A stretch of DNA of 64,000 nucleotides from Branchiostoma floridae (GCF_000003815.2 NC_049997.1:16666502-16730501), one strand, 5' to 3'. Counted from the stretch's first letter, positions 31,425-42,819 are shown. Notes: generated by a model not told the origin, from the sequence alone. Made by a program: numbers and translations.

Positions 31425-31520
31425 TACTCTCCAAGCAGAGGTTAGGCTCCGGCTGTTTTTTTAACGTTCTTTGTTAGTCGTTTTTATCGGGCTTTCTATT
31501 TTGTATTTTATCTTGCTGGC
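31425..31520. mobile_element. hairpin MITE, left end only (TACTCTCCAAGCAGAGG)
   Basis: The left arm and the GGGCTTTCTATTTTGTATTTT stretch match the member at 47626-47835. The right arm is missing, so this copy is truncated. Confidence 0.75.
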
Positions 31521-31596
31521 AGATTTACCACACGATCCCACTAAGTTTTGTATTATGTTTTGTCAAAATGCGCCGAATTTACAGATACCTTTCTAA

Positions 31597-32470
31597 GATA
31601 CTCTCTTAGCAGGTGTACTTGTATCTATAAAAACACATAGTTCCAGAAAAACGTGCAAAAACATCGCCAAGCATGCTGAAAACAAGCCTTCATGTATCTG
31701 CTTCGAGATTGATTATCTTGATCATATCATATAGAATAGTTGACAGATCGGTTCCTATAGAAGTCATGATAGCTTCCTGTAATACTCTCTTAGCAGGTGT
31801 ACCTGTATCTAAAAAACGCATAGCTTAACATGCAAAAACATCGCCAAATACGCTCAAAAAAGCCTTCATGTATCTGCTTGAAGATTTTTATCTTGATCAT
31901 TTCATAGATAAAAGTTTGGTTCTTATATCTTACAGAAAAACCTCTCTTTGCAGGTGTACCTCTTTCCGCAAAAAACCACATAGCACAACGTGCAAAATCA
32001 TCGCTAAAATACGCTCAAATCAATCCCCCAACTATCTGCTTGGAGGTTATATCTTGATCATATCATATAGAATAGTTGACATATCGGTTCCTATAGAAGT
32101 CATGATACATTCCTGTAATACTCTCGTAGCAAGTGCACCTGTACCTGTAAAAAAATCGATGTCTAAAATCAGTTCCAGTCATGAACAGAGACGAGGGGGG
32201 ATACAAGCTGAGTCACGTTTGGGGCGGCATTCTTGCTGCTGCAGCGCCACCTACATCGGCTATAAGTAGCAGCAAGAAGTACGAGTAGTTTCCAGTCATT
32301 CTACCCTGATGATGGTGCCTGATAGACATCGAAACGTTGGAAGTAAGTACTCCCTGTCTGTGCCCAAAGAACCTTCCTATATGAAGCCTCCTAATATCTG
32401 CTCGGAGGTTATCTTGATCATATCATACAGAAAAGTTGACAGATCGGTTTCTATAGGAGTCATGCTGCCG
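31597..32470. repeat. tandem array of about 190-bp units, interrupted
   Basis: Units contain ACTCTCTTAGCAGGTGTACC then TGTATCTA-AAAA. They also contain CGTGCAAAAACATCGCCAA, TTCATGTATCTGCTT and ATCTTGATCATATCATATAG, then TTGACAGATCGGTTCCTATA. Unit starts are near 31597, 31783, 31937 and 32120. The last unit is interrupted by an inserted repeat at about 32160-32380. Confidence 0.85.
32160..32385 (+). mobile_element. dispersed retroelement-like fragment (also at 56010-56195)
   Basis: Shares GGGGGGATACAAGCT, GCAGCGCCACCTACATCGGC/AAAGCGCCACCTACATCGGC and GACATC-AAACGT-GGAAGTAAGTAC with 56010-56195. It sits inside the 190-bp tandem array. Confidence 0.65.
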
Positions 32471-32479
32471 GGCGGAAGT

Positions 32480-33540
32480 AATTAGCGTGCGGGAACAACA
32501 ACTAAAGGTGGGTCACATCCGGGGCATTTTGGCACTCCTGCCATATCACCCGTAATAATTAGAATAAAGCCCCTGACCCGATAACTACACGTGTCACTAG
32601 TCCTATTATGCGTCCATTGTTCTCAAGGTTTTTCATGTGATTTGCGAGTTAAGAAACGGATTGTTTTGTACTTTCTTGCTCTCTTGTGTTCTTTCATCTT
32701 TATGTATACACGTAAATGTATCAAATGCACTTGAAAAATCGTCTAAAACTTCTTACGTGAACGAGGTAATGTATACAAGTGACAGAGGTAGCTATGTCAT
32801 AATCAATTTGGACTCACATAAAAATTGAGCGATATGTTCCTCAAAAATTAAATTTTGTGGCATATTCTTCCCCTATACGTTATTTTAGGTCAGTTAAATA
32901 GTGCCCAATCTTTGAAATGAGTGATAGGTTTTCAAACAAGGTTGCATATGTAAAAATGCTGGAGAAAAATATGATTGAATGTTTTGATAAATCGCAGTGT
33001 GCCCTCAAGCGATTTAACTGCCTTATCCGGCCAAAAGATCTCTCCAATACAGGCCCTGCAAGATATATATATCGTATATCTTCAGCTGATAACAATCTAC
33101 TACAATACAACACACCTGTTGACAGTAAACAATATTTTTCTAACTCAAACACGTTAAAATTTCTCGGCAATCAGCTTTTTGTGTGTTACTGTCGTCTGTA
33201 TATGTGACGTAATTCTTAGAATTGGCGGGAAAAGTGTAGAAAAATGTCGTCTGCAACCATATGGGATCGTTTCGTCGCTAGAGTCCAACGTTGGATTAGT
33301 GTGATTCTCACAGCTATTGTTGGGTCAGTATAAGGAGCATAAGTACTTCTTTTGTGTGGCAATTGAATGCGTAATTACGGTTAATGGTTGGGGTATAATT
33401 CCAATGTTTACGTTCGACATTGCTGACACAACGCTTGAAGAAAAAAAAAACACAAGGCGGGAAAAACTGATACCGTTCACAAACTATTATGCATATTTTT
33501 AACCACACACAGAATTTCAACTAATAAAACAGCAAAGTTT
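32480..33540. other. no gene supported
   Basis: Frames at 32637-32828 (hydrophobic N-terminus) and 32917-33207 have no recognisable domain. Confidence 0.3.
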
Positions 33541-33599
33541 TTTTCTCAGGTATTGTTGTATAATTGTTTAGACAAGTGTGTGGCAAAAGATCTGAATGA

Positions 33600-33800
33600 T
33601 ACCGTATGTTTATGGACTTGTTGGTCTGGTAGAAGAACGTATACTTGAGGGGAAACCGTTGTAGCCAGTAGTAGGCCTCCCTCGATCTCTGTACCCTCAT
33701 TTGAGGAACACTTCACAATTGTAACTGTATAGCATTATATAGTAGATGCTATGCTTGGTACCTTGTACAATTGTTGCGCAATAAAGTAATAATTTGTTAC
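33600..33800 (+). mobile_element. LINE/SINE 3' end (GTTGCGCAATAAAGT)
   Basis: Ends CTTGTACAATTGTTGCGCAA then TAAAGTAATAATTTG. The same terminus occurs inverted at 57425-57480 (ACTTTATTGCGCAACGATCG then TACACGGTACAATG), so this is the 3' end of a dispersed retroelement. Confidence 0.6.
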
Positions 33801-34425
33801 ATCAATTTCCAAACCATTGTCCTAGCATCGCTCTTTAATTGAGTAATACACGCAATTAATTATTAAGCATTTTGATATTTAAAAATCAGAATAAACTGAT
33901 GTCATTTTCCATAGAGAAATAAGTCTTCAGAAAAGCAGACTTAGAAATTATATTTGATCACTTGCTTCCTTAGTTTTTCCTCATCAATGAATTAACTAAC
34001 AACCGACAACTTTCGACGGTTCAACCAACGGTTGTGATTCAAACCAAACTTCAATAAAAGGACTTTGTCAATTTCTTTCTTTCCCAGAATATACATAACG
34101 TTATATGGATCCATAGGAATAATTTTTTTGACGGACAATTTAATACAAATATCCGTAAAATAAGATATACCATAAGGGCATACACTTTTCGAGGCAATCA
34201 TTTCGCGACATGCATCACTACATAGCGATTATGGACCAAATACAAACATGACCTACACGTTTAGACGTTCTGTATCATTATCAGATCTAGCGGCTTAGCC
34301 CTAACATTGTTGTCAAAGGTTGGGGGATGAATGTAACGACCACAAAGGTGGAAAGACGTGAGAAAAAAGAAACTAGAGTCAAACAAACAGAGGATAAAGT
34401 CAGCCAAACTCGTCTCTTTTTTAAT

Positions 34426-34645
34426 TAGACGGCGATCGCGCTGCGCTCTCACTGCGACCTAAAACGAACGTGCATGTGTGTAACCTATGACTTCATACTG
34501 GGCACATCATACAAAATGTAGAAGTGTGGCTGAAAAGACAACAAAACATACAAAGCTTGAAAAGAAGATTTGTTTCTGTACAATTCATTGACCGATCTGT
34601 CAAATTTGAGGTCACAGAGAGAGCGCGGCGAGAGCGCCGTCCTAG
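34426..34645. mobile_element. MITE, family CTAGGACGGC / TGCGACCT
   Basis: Left TAGACGGCGATCGCGCTGCG then CTCTCACTGCGACCT mirrors right GAGGTCACAGAGAGAGCGCG then GCGAGAGCGCCGTCCTAG. Best-preserved relatives are at 50404-50625 and 7873-8047. Confidence 0.85.
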
Positions 34646-34649
34646 TGAA

Positions 34650-36300
34650 AAGACGGTATTTTCACAATGACATTAGATAATAATTCCCTACATTGAAGTT
34701 ATAGTATAGCAACTATTAGAGGCAGAAGTGGGGAAATTTGTCTTACACTGTATCAAAAGATGAAGCAAAAGTTGTATATCACTTTATCTATCATTTTTAT
34801 TGCCCGCAAGAAATATTCGTGGAGGTTACATTTTCACTAGCGTTTGTGTGTGTGTCTGTGAAGAAGATATCTCAAGAACGGCTGAATCAATTGGTTTCAT
34901 ACTTGTTATTCTTACTACTTCTATTATTATCATCATTGTCATCATCATATGAGACTGCCTGAATATTGATTATTCCAAGTAAGACAGAGCAAATATCAAG
35001 TCTTCTCATTAAGCTACATTTATTTATTTAGTTTCGAATTATTGTTTAGTGATAAAAATTGACATTCCCTGCATTTTCCTCACTCCAGGAATAAAGTTAT
35101 GAAAATAATAATGATAATCATAATTCGTCACGAACACTGTTCAGAACATGGGAGGAAAACAAAGAAGAACCTATCATGTTTTGAAGTTTATTTCTTTGCG
35201 ATTTGAATTAAAAGTGAACAAATAAATTCGATAAATTGATATAGATTTGATAGAATAAGAACATAATATACAAAACATTGATGATATAATTCATTCTGAA
35301 ATATCTTTCTCATACGCTGTTGTTTGGCGATTATTGGTATGAAAAATAAGTCATATTTTCCCACGATGTTTGTGTGCTCAATATAGCCGCTGGGTGTGAT
35401 TAGATTACTACTGTCAACCAATCGGAAGCTGATTAGGTGCGGGTCGGGGCACAAGTGACATAGGGTATAATTAAAAATGACACTTCAACTAGAACGGGTG
35501 CAGCTTTCTTTGGGGTGATTGTTTTTGTCCGTTCGCTGTTGTGTGCCCCCATTGTTCTTTGTCCACACAGGTGGTAGATATATAGACAATGTTCTGTTTC
35601 ATAACTGAGATATGAAAAATAATGACGAAGAAACAATTTCACAGACCGCTTGATATATATTGAAAGAAGCATCAAAACAAATTACTCCAGTGTATTAACG
35701 CATTGGTAGGACAGTAATACAATTTTACAAAGTTATACCGTAAAACTATGATAGAATTTTACAAGGTGTTACTTAAAACCATGATAGAATTTTACAAAAT
35801 TATACTTTAAACCGATAATTTAGTTATGGCTTTTTGTTATTTCTTCACCTCGATTGTACAATTGACGATCCAATAACAACTGACATACCATTATGCACAC
35901 ATAAAGAAATGAAAATAAAAGTAATGTTATAAACACTTGGATAATGCGTCCTGAATATTGTAAATATCTTCTTTTTACCACTTAAAGTTTGTGTTAACAA
36001 AGCAAATACCAAGAAAACGCACCTAATATCGGATGATCATATTTAGAAGTTATGGAAAATAAACAAAAGACAAAAAGCACTATCGAATTTTTGACCGTAA
36101 TCTAAATGATTAAGAAGTAGACTATGAATAGAATAAATTCATCAACTGACCAAAATCAATCAAAACACGTACAATCAAGTAAAGTTTAAAACTGAAATTA
36201 ATGCATAAAATAACAAGGTTATTGACAAGCGTTTTCATAACAATAAAATCCATATTGTGTCATTTATATGATTCCATAGTTACATTACGCACGCACAAAA
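34650..36300. other. no gene seen; AT-rich
   Basis: It includes a small tandem repeat at 35715-35815 (three units of about 44 bp around ATGATAGAATTTTACAAA). Frames at 35188-35675 have no recognised domain. Confidence 0.4.
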
Positions 36301-36307
36301 TTAGAGA

Positions 36308-36905
36308 GAAAACACGGAGTAAAGAGATATTCAAAGAAAATATTATAAATTGTGTTCATACATCTTCCTTATGGCAATATTAATATTTGATTTTCATGGC
36401 GGTTATTTTTGAAGACATTTGGATGCTATACACAAGTTTTAGGCATCTTCTGATCATAACTTTGCTCCAACACTAGCTAGCACATTTTTTTTAAGACAAT
36501 CTAATAGAAACAAAGCGCACAAGATATTCCAAGAAAATATTATAATTTGTGTTCATACATTTTCCTTATGGCAATATTATTACTTGATTATCATGCCAGT
36601 TATTTTGGAAGACATGTGGATGCTATATACATGTTTTAGGCATCTTGTTATCGTAACTTTGCTCTGGTACTAGCTAGCACATGTTTTCGGAAAGACTATT
36701 TGAAAGAAACAAAGCGTACAAGATTATCGATCAATCCAAGAAAATATCATAATTTGTGTTCATACATTTTCCTTCTGGCAATATTATTACTTGAGTATCA
36801 TGGCAGTTATTTTGGAAGACATTTGGATGCTATAGACAACTTTCAGGTATCCTGTAATCGTAGCTTGGTTCTGGCACTAGGCAACACATGTTTTCGGGAA
36901 GATAG
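36308..36905. repeat. three tandem units of about 190-200 bp
   Basis: Each unit contains AAGAAAATATTATAATTTGT then GTTCATACATTTTCCTTATG. It continues GCAATATTATTACTTGATTA, GAAGACAT-TGGATGCTATA, TTTTAGGCATC-TG-TAATCGTA and TAGCTAGCACATGTTTT. The second and third units are the most alike. No coding function. Confidence 0.9.
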
Positions 36906-37463
36906 TTTGTTGTTGATGAAAATGATTTGACCCCTACCTGAAAACACAGTCCAGTCACGCCCCAGTCGACTTAAATCCCGACAAAACTGAAACGTCCAAT
37001 GTCCATGTCAATCATTTTCTCAGAGTCCGAACAAAGCTGTTTTCAATTACGTCCGGTAGTTTTCCGTACACTTTTTGCTGCAAATTCTGTAGGAGTTGTT
37101 TTGTGGACGTAGTTTGTTCGTTGGTTGATTTTTAGTATCCCTTCTTGTATACTTCTGTAAATAACACGCTTGGTGGATTCGATGGTATGTGAGTGTCCCT
37201 CTTCCCGCGATTTTTTTGTGTGTTGGGGATTCCGTTTACTGAGCTTAGTTTTCACCCTCCTTTCATGCACTACTGTTTACAGTGGTTGTTTTCGTCAGAA
37301 GTTTGACCTAGATTTTTTCTTCAAGCGGACTGTGTCCTCACGTCAGGCCTTTCTTATCTTAGTCTTGTTAAAACGATACAGTACGTTTTGCTTTGAACTT
37401 GCTCAACGTTGTATAAGGAAATAGAACGGCACACGGTGCGGATAGTGCGGTAAAGATAAGAGT

Positions 37464-38975
37464 TTACCTCGGACGTACGATCATACTGTAGGGCTGTGGC
37501 CGCATGACTAGTCCGAACGTACCTTCCAAGGTTGGTGACGCCGTACCGTTGACTCGCTCGAAGCTACACTGTTGGAGGAGGATGGAGAAGAAGAGGAACA
37601 TCTCCTGCTTGGCGAGGTGTTCTCCGGGACAGCGACGTTTCCCTGCGGAGAACGGAAGGTTCTTCTCGACGGCGGCGGGGTCGAGGGTTGTACCGCTCGG
37701 GTCCAGGAAACGCTCGGGACGGAAGCTGCTCGGGTCCCCCCAGATCCTGCGATCGTGCCCGACGGAAAACAGGTTCGCGAACACGATGGTATCCTTCGGT
37801 AGGGTGTAGCCGTGAAGCTGTGTATCCTTGGTGGTGAGGTGGGGGATCGACATGGGGACGACTCCGGTGTGACGAACGATCTCTTGAATCACCGCCACCG
37901 TGTAGGGCAAGCTCGCCTCGTCGGCGAGGGTCGGCGCCCTCTCCCGTCCGACCACTCCGTCGATCTCCCGCTGGACTCGAGCCTGTACGTCCGGGAAAAC
38001 TAGCATGTAGAGGAAGGCCCAGTGCAACATCTGGGATGTAGTGTCCTGTCCTGCGCCAAAGATGTCGATGACACACTCCAGGACGAATTCGTCGGTCAAT
38101 CCAGCCTCCTTGTTCTCCCGCATGTTGTAGATCAGCGCGTCGGCGATGTCTCTGATCACCGAGGGATCGTACGTCTGGAGATGAGCGTTGATGTGCTTGT
38201 CGAAAAGCTGCGTCGACGACTCCATGGCCTCCTTGAACAGTTTCATGTTCTTGTTGGGGAAGAAGCGAAGCCAGGGCATGAAGTCGGCGGGGTTACCCGC
38301 CCCGATGGCCTGCCGGAACTTTTCCGTGTTCCGCAGAAGTTGGCGGAACTCTTGGTCGCCGTGCTCGTACCGCTTGCCGAAGCACAGCGCGCACACGACG
38401 TTAGCTACGGCGGTGTGTGCGTACTCCTCCGGGTTACTCGGCTGCCCGCTCTTCGACAAGAACACCCGGGCAAGTTCTTGTGCCTCCTCGGTGATCATAG
38501 TCTCTGCCGACGCCGTGAGCGCTCCGACTCGACCGTTGACGAAACCCTTTAGAGCTCCGACCGTGACTTTCTTCCGTGCCACCCAAGATGGACTGTACGT
38601 TTTGAAGGTGATGCCGTTTTTCACTTGTTTGAAGGAGTACAGCGCCGGTCTTCCGGCAAAGCAGGCGGACTGCTTGACAAACGCGTCCTTCACCATGTCT
38701 ATGCCGTTGAGTATTATAACAGTCCGGCTCCCAAACTTGACGCGAAAGACGTCTCCGTACTTCTCGGCCATCCTCGAGAAGGCATGATGCGGCCGGCTAC
38801 CCAGAGCCGGGAAGATCCCGACCACGGGAAAACCCCAGGGTCCGGGCGGGAGAGATGGCGTGTTCTGCCGAAGACTGCTCGCCACCACCGCGGCCACGAG
38901 AACGAGCAGCACCGCAATCAAGACAACTTGTAAATAAGAAAGCCCGAACAAGGCCGCTGTGGCTACCGCTGCCAT
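37464..38975 (-). CDS. cytochrome P450, CYP1-like, single exon
   Basis: A microsomal heme monooxygenase, 503 codons in one uninterrupted frame (ATG at 38973-38975). A hydrophobic N-terminal anchor (about residues 8-33) precedes the proline-rich hinge PSLPPGPWGFPVVG (40-53). The I-helix oxygen-activation motif is FGAGQDTTS (306-314). The K-helix E-x-x-R is E365-R368, the PERF motif is F418-RPERF423, and the heme loop is FSAGKRRCPGE with axial Cys449. Length and all key motifs are normal, so it should be functional. FGKRYEH (199-205), GNPADFMPWLRFFPN (227-241) and IPHLTTKDT (377-385) resemble vertebrate CYP1 proteins. The family call (CYP clan 2, nearest CYP1) is from memory and could instead be a CYP17/CYP21-like clan-2 member. 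The frame is strikingly GC-rich against AT-rich surroundings. A TATA box and dioxin-response-type sites lie upstream. The substrate is unknown. Confidence 0.93.
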   Translation of the reverse strand: MAAVATAALFGLSYLQVVLIAVLLVLVAAVVASSLRQNTPSLPPGPWGFPVVGIFPALGSRPHHAFSRMAEKYGDVFRVKFGSRTVIILNGIDMVKDAFVKQSACFAGRPALYSFKQVKNGITFKTYSPSWVARKKVTVGALKGFVNGRVGALTASAETMITEEAQELARVFLSKSGQPSNPEEYAHTAVANVVCALCFGKRYEHGDQEFRQLLRNTEKFRQAIGAGNPADFMPWLRFFPNKNMKLFKEAMESSTQLFDKHINAHLQTYDPSVIRDIADALIYNMRENKEAGLTDEFVLECVIDIFGAGQDTTSQMLHWAFLYMLVFPDVQARVQREIDGVVGRERAPTLADEASLPYTVAVIQEIVRHTGVVPMSIPHLTTKDTQLHGYTLPKDTIVFANLFSVGHDRRIWGDPSSFRPERFLDPSGTTLDPAAVEKNLPFSAGKRRCPGEHLAKQEMFLFFSILLQQCSFERVNGTASPTLEGTFGLVMRPQPYSMIVRPR

Positions 38976-39108
38976 AGTGTCGTCTGCACGGGTAGTCGCA
39001 CTGCACCCTTACTTGAAGTAGTGTTGTCGTGACGTCGTCTTACACGTAGCGATACTTGACAGTTCCTGTAGTACCACGATGTGCGCTGGAACGCGGCAGC
39101 GCTTCAGA

Positions 39109-39115
39109 TTTATAT
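39109..39115 (-). promoter_or_regulatory. TATA box of the CYP1-like gene
   Basis: The minus strand reads CATATAAATC about 135 bp before the ATG, which would place transcription start near 39080. The spacing and sequence fit an RNA polymerase II TATA promoter. Confidence 0.5.
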
Positions 39116-39159
39116 GGAGAATGCTGCAAGCAACCGGATCTTTTACCCCCACCTAATTT

Positions 39160-39188
39160 TTGCGTGCGGCCACATGGTATCGCGTGAG
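39160..39188. promoter_or_regulatory. paired AhR/ARNT-type response elements
   Basis: TTGCGTGCGG and TCGCGTGAG are separated by 10 nt. Both match the extended dioxin/xenobiotic response consensus (T/G)NGCGTG(A/C)(G/C). They lie 45-80 bp upstream of the TATA box of a CYP1-like gene; vertebrate CYP1 genes are the classical AhR targets. Further TCGCGTG cores follow at 39485, 39504, 39590 (minus) and 39895. Function is inferred, not shown. Confidence 0.5.
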
Positions 39189-39189
39189 A

Positions 39190-39930
39190 AGGGTAGTCGG
39201 TGGGCCTGTTCCCCAAACTTAAATGGGCTATCACCGCTTCATCTCCTCAGAATGACAAGATATGGCCGGCGGGTGCCTGGCCCCTGGCGGTCCTCAACTC
39301 TTCTTACACCTGTAGGCGACTCTACCTGTCCTCCTCTTATCTCCAAACGCTCCTCCCTCCCGGGAATCGAACCCCAAACCGAGTAGACTCCACCTGTTAG
39401 GTCCTGTTTTGGCTATGAGGTGTCACACGGGGTCAAACGGGTTCGTGTTTTCAGCAGGGCCGGCGCTACTAAGACTGTACTAGCTCGCGTGCTAAGGCGG
39501 TAGTCGCGTGATCTCACAGCACCTCTCTCTGTCCCGGGCCGTGCTCAATTGTGCGAGGCCGCGGTGTCCAGTTCCCGCGAAGGAACCCACACGCGAACTC
39601 CCTAGAAAATACACCTAAGCCTTTACGCAAACTCCTCCCTTCAACATCCACCCTTTTCCCACTACTCGAATAGCTCCCTCGTCACTTCTGTAGGTGTTCT
39701 CTCTCTCTCTCCTTCTAAAAACACCAGCGCTGAGCGTTTGTGGTTTTAGTGACACGGTCTTGTTTGCTGAGGGTATTTTACAAGTGGATTAATGACTTTG
39801 CGGTGCGGGGAGTGCCTGTCAGATATATATCGATGTTGTATCGATAACGGGCTCGGGGGGCGGGGCGGTTTTGTAGGTGAACCGCTTCGACCCGTCGCGT
39901 GCAGTTGACCACTTCGCAGTCTAAAGGAGG
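39190..39930. other. upstream region of the CYP gene, GC-rich, no gene
   Basis: Contains SINE-like text near 39320-39410 (GGGAATCGAACCCC) and several CGCGTG cores. Only short frames. Confidence 0.4.
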
Positions 39931-39931
39931 G

Positions 39932-40189
39932 TACATACGTGCGTATACATTACGTATGAGGTCCGTATGGGCCTCTTAGCCTCGACCAGGCTCCACATGT
40001 CGCTGGAAAAAATAGTAGAAACTGGACAAACGTGACAGACGAGTTAGCTGGTCGCAAACAATACTCATTGGCATGTTATCTGTCTATATTTGTACACTTT
40101 CTACTATTTTCAGGCGACCTGTGGAGCCTGGTAGAGGCTACGCATCCCATACGGACATCATACGGACTTGAATATATACGCACGTGTGA
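39932..40189. mobile_element. long palindrome MITE, family GTGCGTATA...GTCCGTATG
   Basis: Arms of about 90 bp: left ACGTGCGTATACATTACGTA, GGTCCGTATGGG and ACCAGGCTCCACATGTCGCT. Right, as reverse complement: ACGTGCGTATATATTC, GTCCGTATGATGTCCGTATG and ACCAGGCTCCACAGGTCGCC. Related fragments are at 4935-5290. No coding capacity. Confidence 0.85.
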
Positions 40190-40376
40190 AATCCACCTCT
40201 ACCACAAACAATGGGGTTTAATTCTGGCGCGCCTTTTCCCTTACCGTCGCATTGCTTTCTGTCCTTGTGCCGAATAGGACAACTTAAATGTGTTTTTTTT
40301 CTCTCTTTGAAACAATTTCTGCGAATAGAAGGTGTATATCTATGAACCCATCCCCCTTTTTGAAGAATTAGGCCAC

Positions 40377-40768
40377 TATGATTTGATTATACCGATAACA
40401 TCCTCTGGGGACTCAAATCTGATGCAAGTGGGTGAATAAAAAGTTTTAAAAAGTTGCCTTCAAAATGAAATCTAAATTGTTTCAAGTGCTCAAGAAGGTT
40501 GAATAAATGACCTAAAACACAGATTATGGTATACGGAACAACCGATGTTTTATTTTTTGTCCTTATATCTTGTCTTCTTTTTTCGACTTTGGGACTGACT
40601 GGTATTCTAAGATATCAGTAGCCTTTTTAAAAGTATTTTTTTACTGTTTACGGCATAGACTTCTTTATTTAGCGGCTTTGTACGACTTACAGTATAGTGG
40701 AAATCTTTTATTTTGTTTGAACCGAAAATTGAAACGCGTGCGAATGCCATCCATATAATCAAATCAAC
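40377..40768. mobile_element. MITE, family GTTGATTTGATTATATG
   Basis: A collinear second copy of 10938-11285, including GATGCAAG, AAAAGTTGCCTTCA, AAGGTTGAA-AAATGAC and TTTGTACGA-TTACAGTAT. Confidence 0.8.
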
Positions 40769-40769
40769 A

Positions 40770-41780
40770 TGACCATACCTTACACAATTTTGCCATATTG
40801 GACTAAATGCAGGTTACAACATAACTTAAACATCTTCAACGTTTATAAATACAGGGTACACCAGCCATTACCTAATACGCTTAACTTTTTTTTCGGTTAG
40901 GTGAAAATGACAGTGAGCTTTCCGATTCAAAAGTCAATTTCTCAAGTTTTTACCACCTTCAAAAGTTTAAATTACAAGAAAAAATAGTAAAAAAGGAACT
41001 CCTGTATTCTCTGAATGGAATACTCTAAAAGGGCACATGTGGACGAAACTAGAGGGTGAAAAGGAGACGGCTTGAATAGTCATTATTTACATACTGTCAG
41101 AGATAGGAAGTCGTTGTTTAACGTGCGTACCCCTTACGTTTGCTGTGAGTGTAACTCTGACCTAGTACGTCTAGTTCGTGTCTTATAAATACATACCACA
41201 GAATCAACTTTAATAGTCAGCAACTTATCAATTCTAGAGGAAGACTAGCAAATATTTTCCTTACCCCTTTGCCCCTTTTTTGTAATAAATAGGAAAAATT
41301 GACAGATATAAATAGATTCGGAAGCCGATTTGTATGATAATTTCAGTCTATGACGTACTTGGAAAGCTCTGGTTTCGTGTGATTTTTATCTACGAGATTT
41401 TATCTCGCCTGGTATACAAAGTCTTTTCAATCAAACTACTAAAGAATGATGATGATATTACTGATGACAATACTGATATGTTCATATCTATGTATCAAAA
41501 ACAAAGGACAACAGAACAGGTCGTATATTGTTCTTGATGACGCCATAGTTGCAATGACGGTACGTGCGATACAACACGTACTGTAAGAATTACGCTTGTC
41601 TCGGCCATTGAGATGGATAGGGATCGGATATTCGATCAAATGGTGTTGGAATCAAATTCACGAAAGGTGACAAGGTCGACAAATACATTTCTCACTGTCC
41701 TTGTGACAAGAAGTTCAAACAAGAAGTCAAAGCCGTCAAAAACGTTTCCCTCGTAAGATATTTTCATTACCCTGTTATAA
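40770..41780. other. no gene seen
   Basis: AT-rich; short frames without domains. Confidence 0.3.
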
Positions 41781-41785
41781 ACGTT

Positions 41786-42086
41786 GGATCGATTTATACT
41801 AGGAAAATTGGACGTACGTACGAAAACGGCGTACGATGACTTTTGTAAAAGTTGCCTCACGTACGACAACGACACGCGACGAAGTCATACGTTGGCTGTC
41901 GTACGATGCTTTCAGCTGCTACGTGTAAATTTTTCTCACCGTCGTATGTCTACTTGAAGGTGTCGTACGACATGCCATAAAAATTTCCGTCGTACGACAC
42001 AACGGGTCGATTTACACACAAGAATAAAATTCATCGTACGCTGTTTCCGTACGTCCAACAATTTTCCTTGTGTAAATTGGGCCTGA
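41786..42086. mobile_element. MITE with many TCGTACGA palindromes
   Basis: Left GATTTATACTAGGAAAATTG then GACGTACG mirrors right CGTACGTCCAACAATTTTCC then TTGTGTAAATTGGGCC. The interior holds repeated GTCGTACGA words, shared with the elements at 24684 and 29795. Confidence 0.75.
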
Positions 42087-42089
42087 GGC

Positions 42090-42815
42090 TGGATCTTTCT
42101 CAATGACAATTTTCTGATAAATTGTTCAACTTCGTTCAGACAGATTTTTTAAAATTAAATACCAAGATACATAAAAGTCGCTGTAGGGAAGATTAAAGTG
42201 ACCATGACGTTGCATCTTTGCTTGTACGTTCGATACCCCTAAATGACTCCAGTACTTGAGAATGCAGTCATCTCTTCACAGCTATAGCTAACAACGGCGT
42301 CCTTCTAATAACTTTTTAAACGTTTGATGTGTCAACAGTAAGCCGTCATTTCGAGTGAATAATCGCAGCACCGTCTTAACCTAACAAGCTCTCAAAGCCC
42401 CCTCTACAATCAAACCTAAGATACATGAGTCGAAACAATGCGAGGCGATAACATTTTATTACCTCCTTGAGTAGTTTTTCACGTTTGATGAAGTGGTGTT
42501 GTCGAGGGGGAGTTATTTTTAGATGTAGTCTGTGTATCAAACAAACAGAGGGGGCTTTCTGTGCTCGGTTGCTGTCGGAAACACTGACGCATCGTGGCCG
42601 GTGGCTGAATGACTTGGTGTGTTGTAGAGCGGCCAGTTACAAAGTACTGTGGTCTCAGTGTCCGAGGAACAGTGGTGATAGTCTTTGCTAAGCAGGGGCG
42701 GGTTGAGTGTACGTCTGTCAAACATGGAGTGACGACTTGTCTCGTTTAAGCATGCGTCTCCGGCCTTTATTTTGTGTACACAAAAAAGTTGCCATGCTGA
42801 GTTAACGATGCTGTT
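42090..42815. other. no gene seen
   Basis: Frames on both strands at 42467-42845 lack recognisable domains and splice support. Confidence 0.3.
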
Positions 42816-42819
42816 ATTG

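Noticed and set aside
32637-32828. 63-codon frame with a hydrophobic N-terminus, possible small secreted peptide
   Set aside because: No conserved domain, no splice or promoter support, and the length is expected by chance.
37504-38933. Long plus-strand and alternative minus-strand frames across the P450
   Set aside because: Shadows of a GC-rich coding sequence; only the 503-codon minus frame carries P450 motifs.
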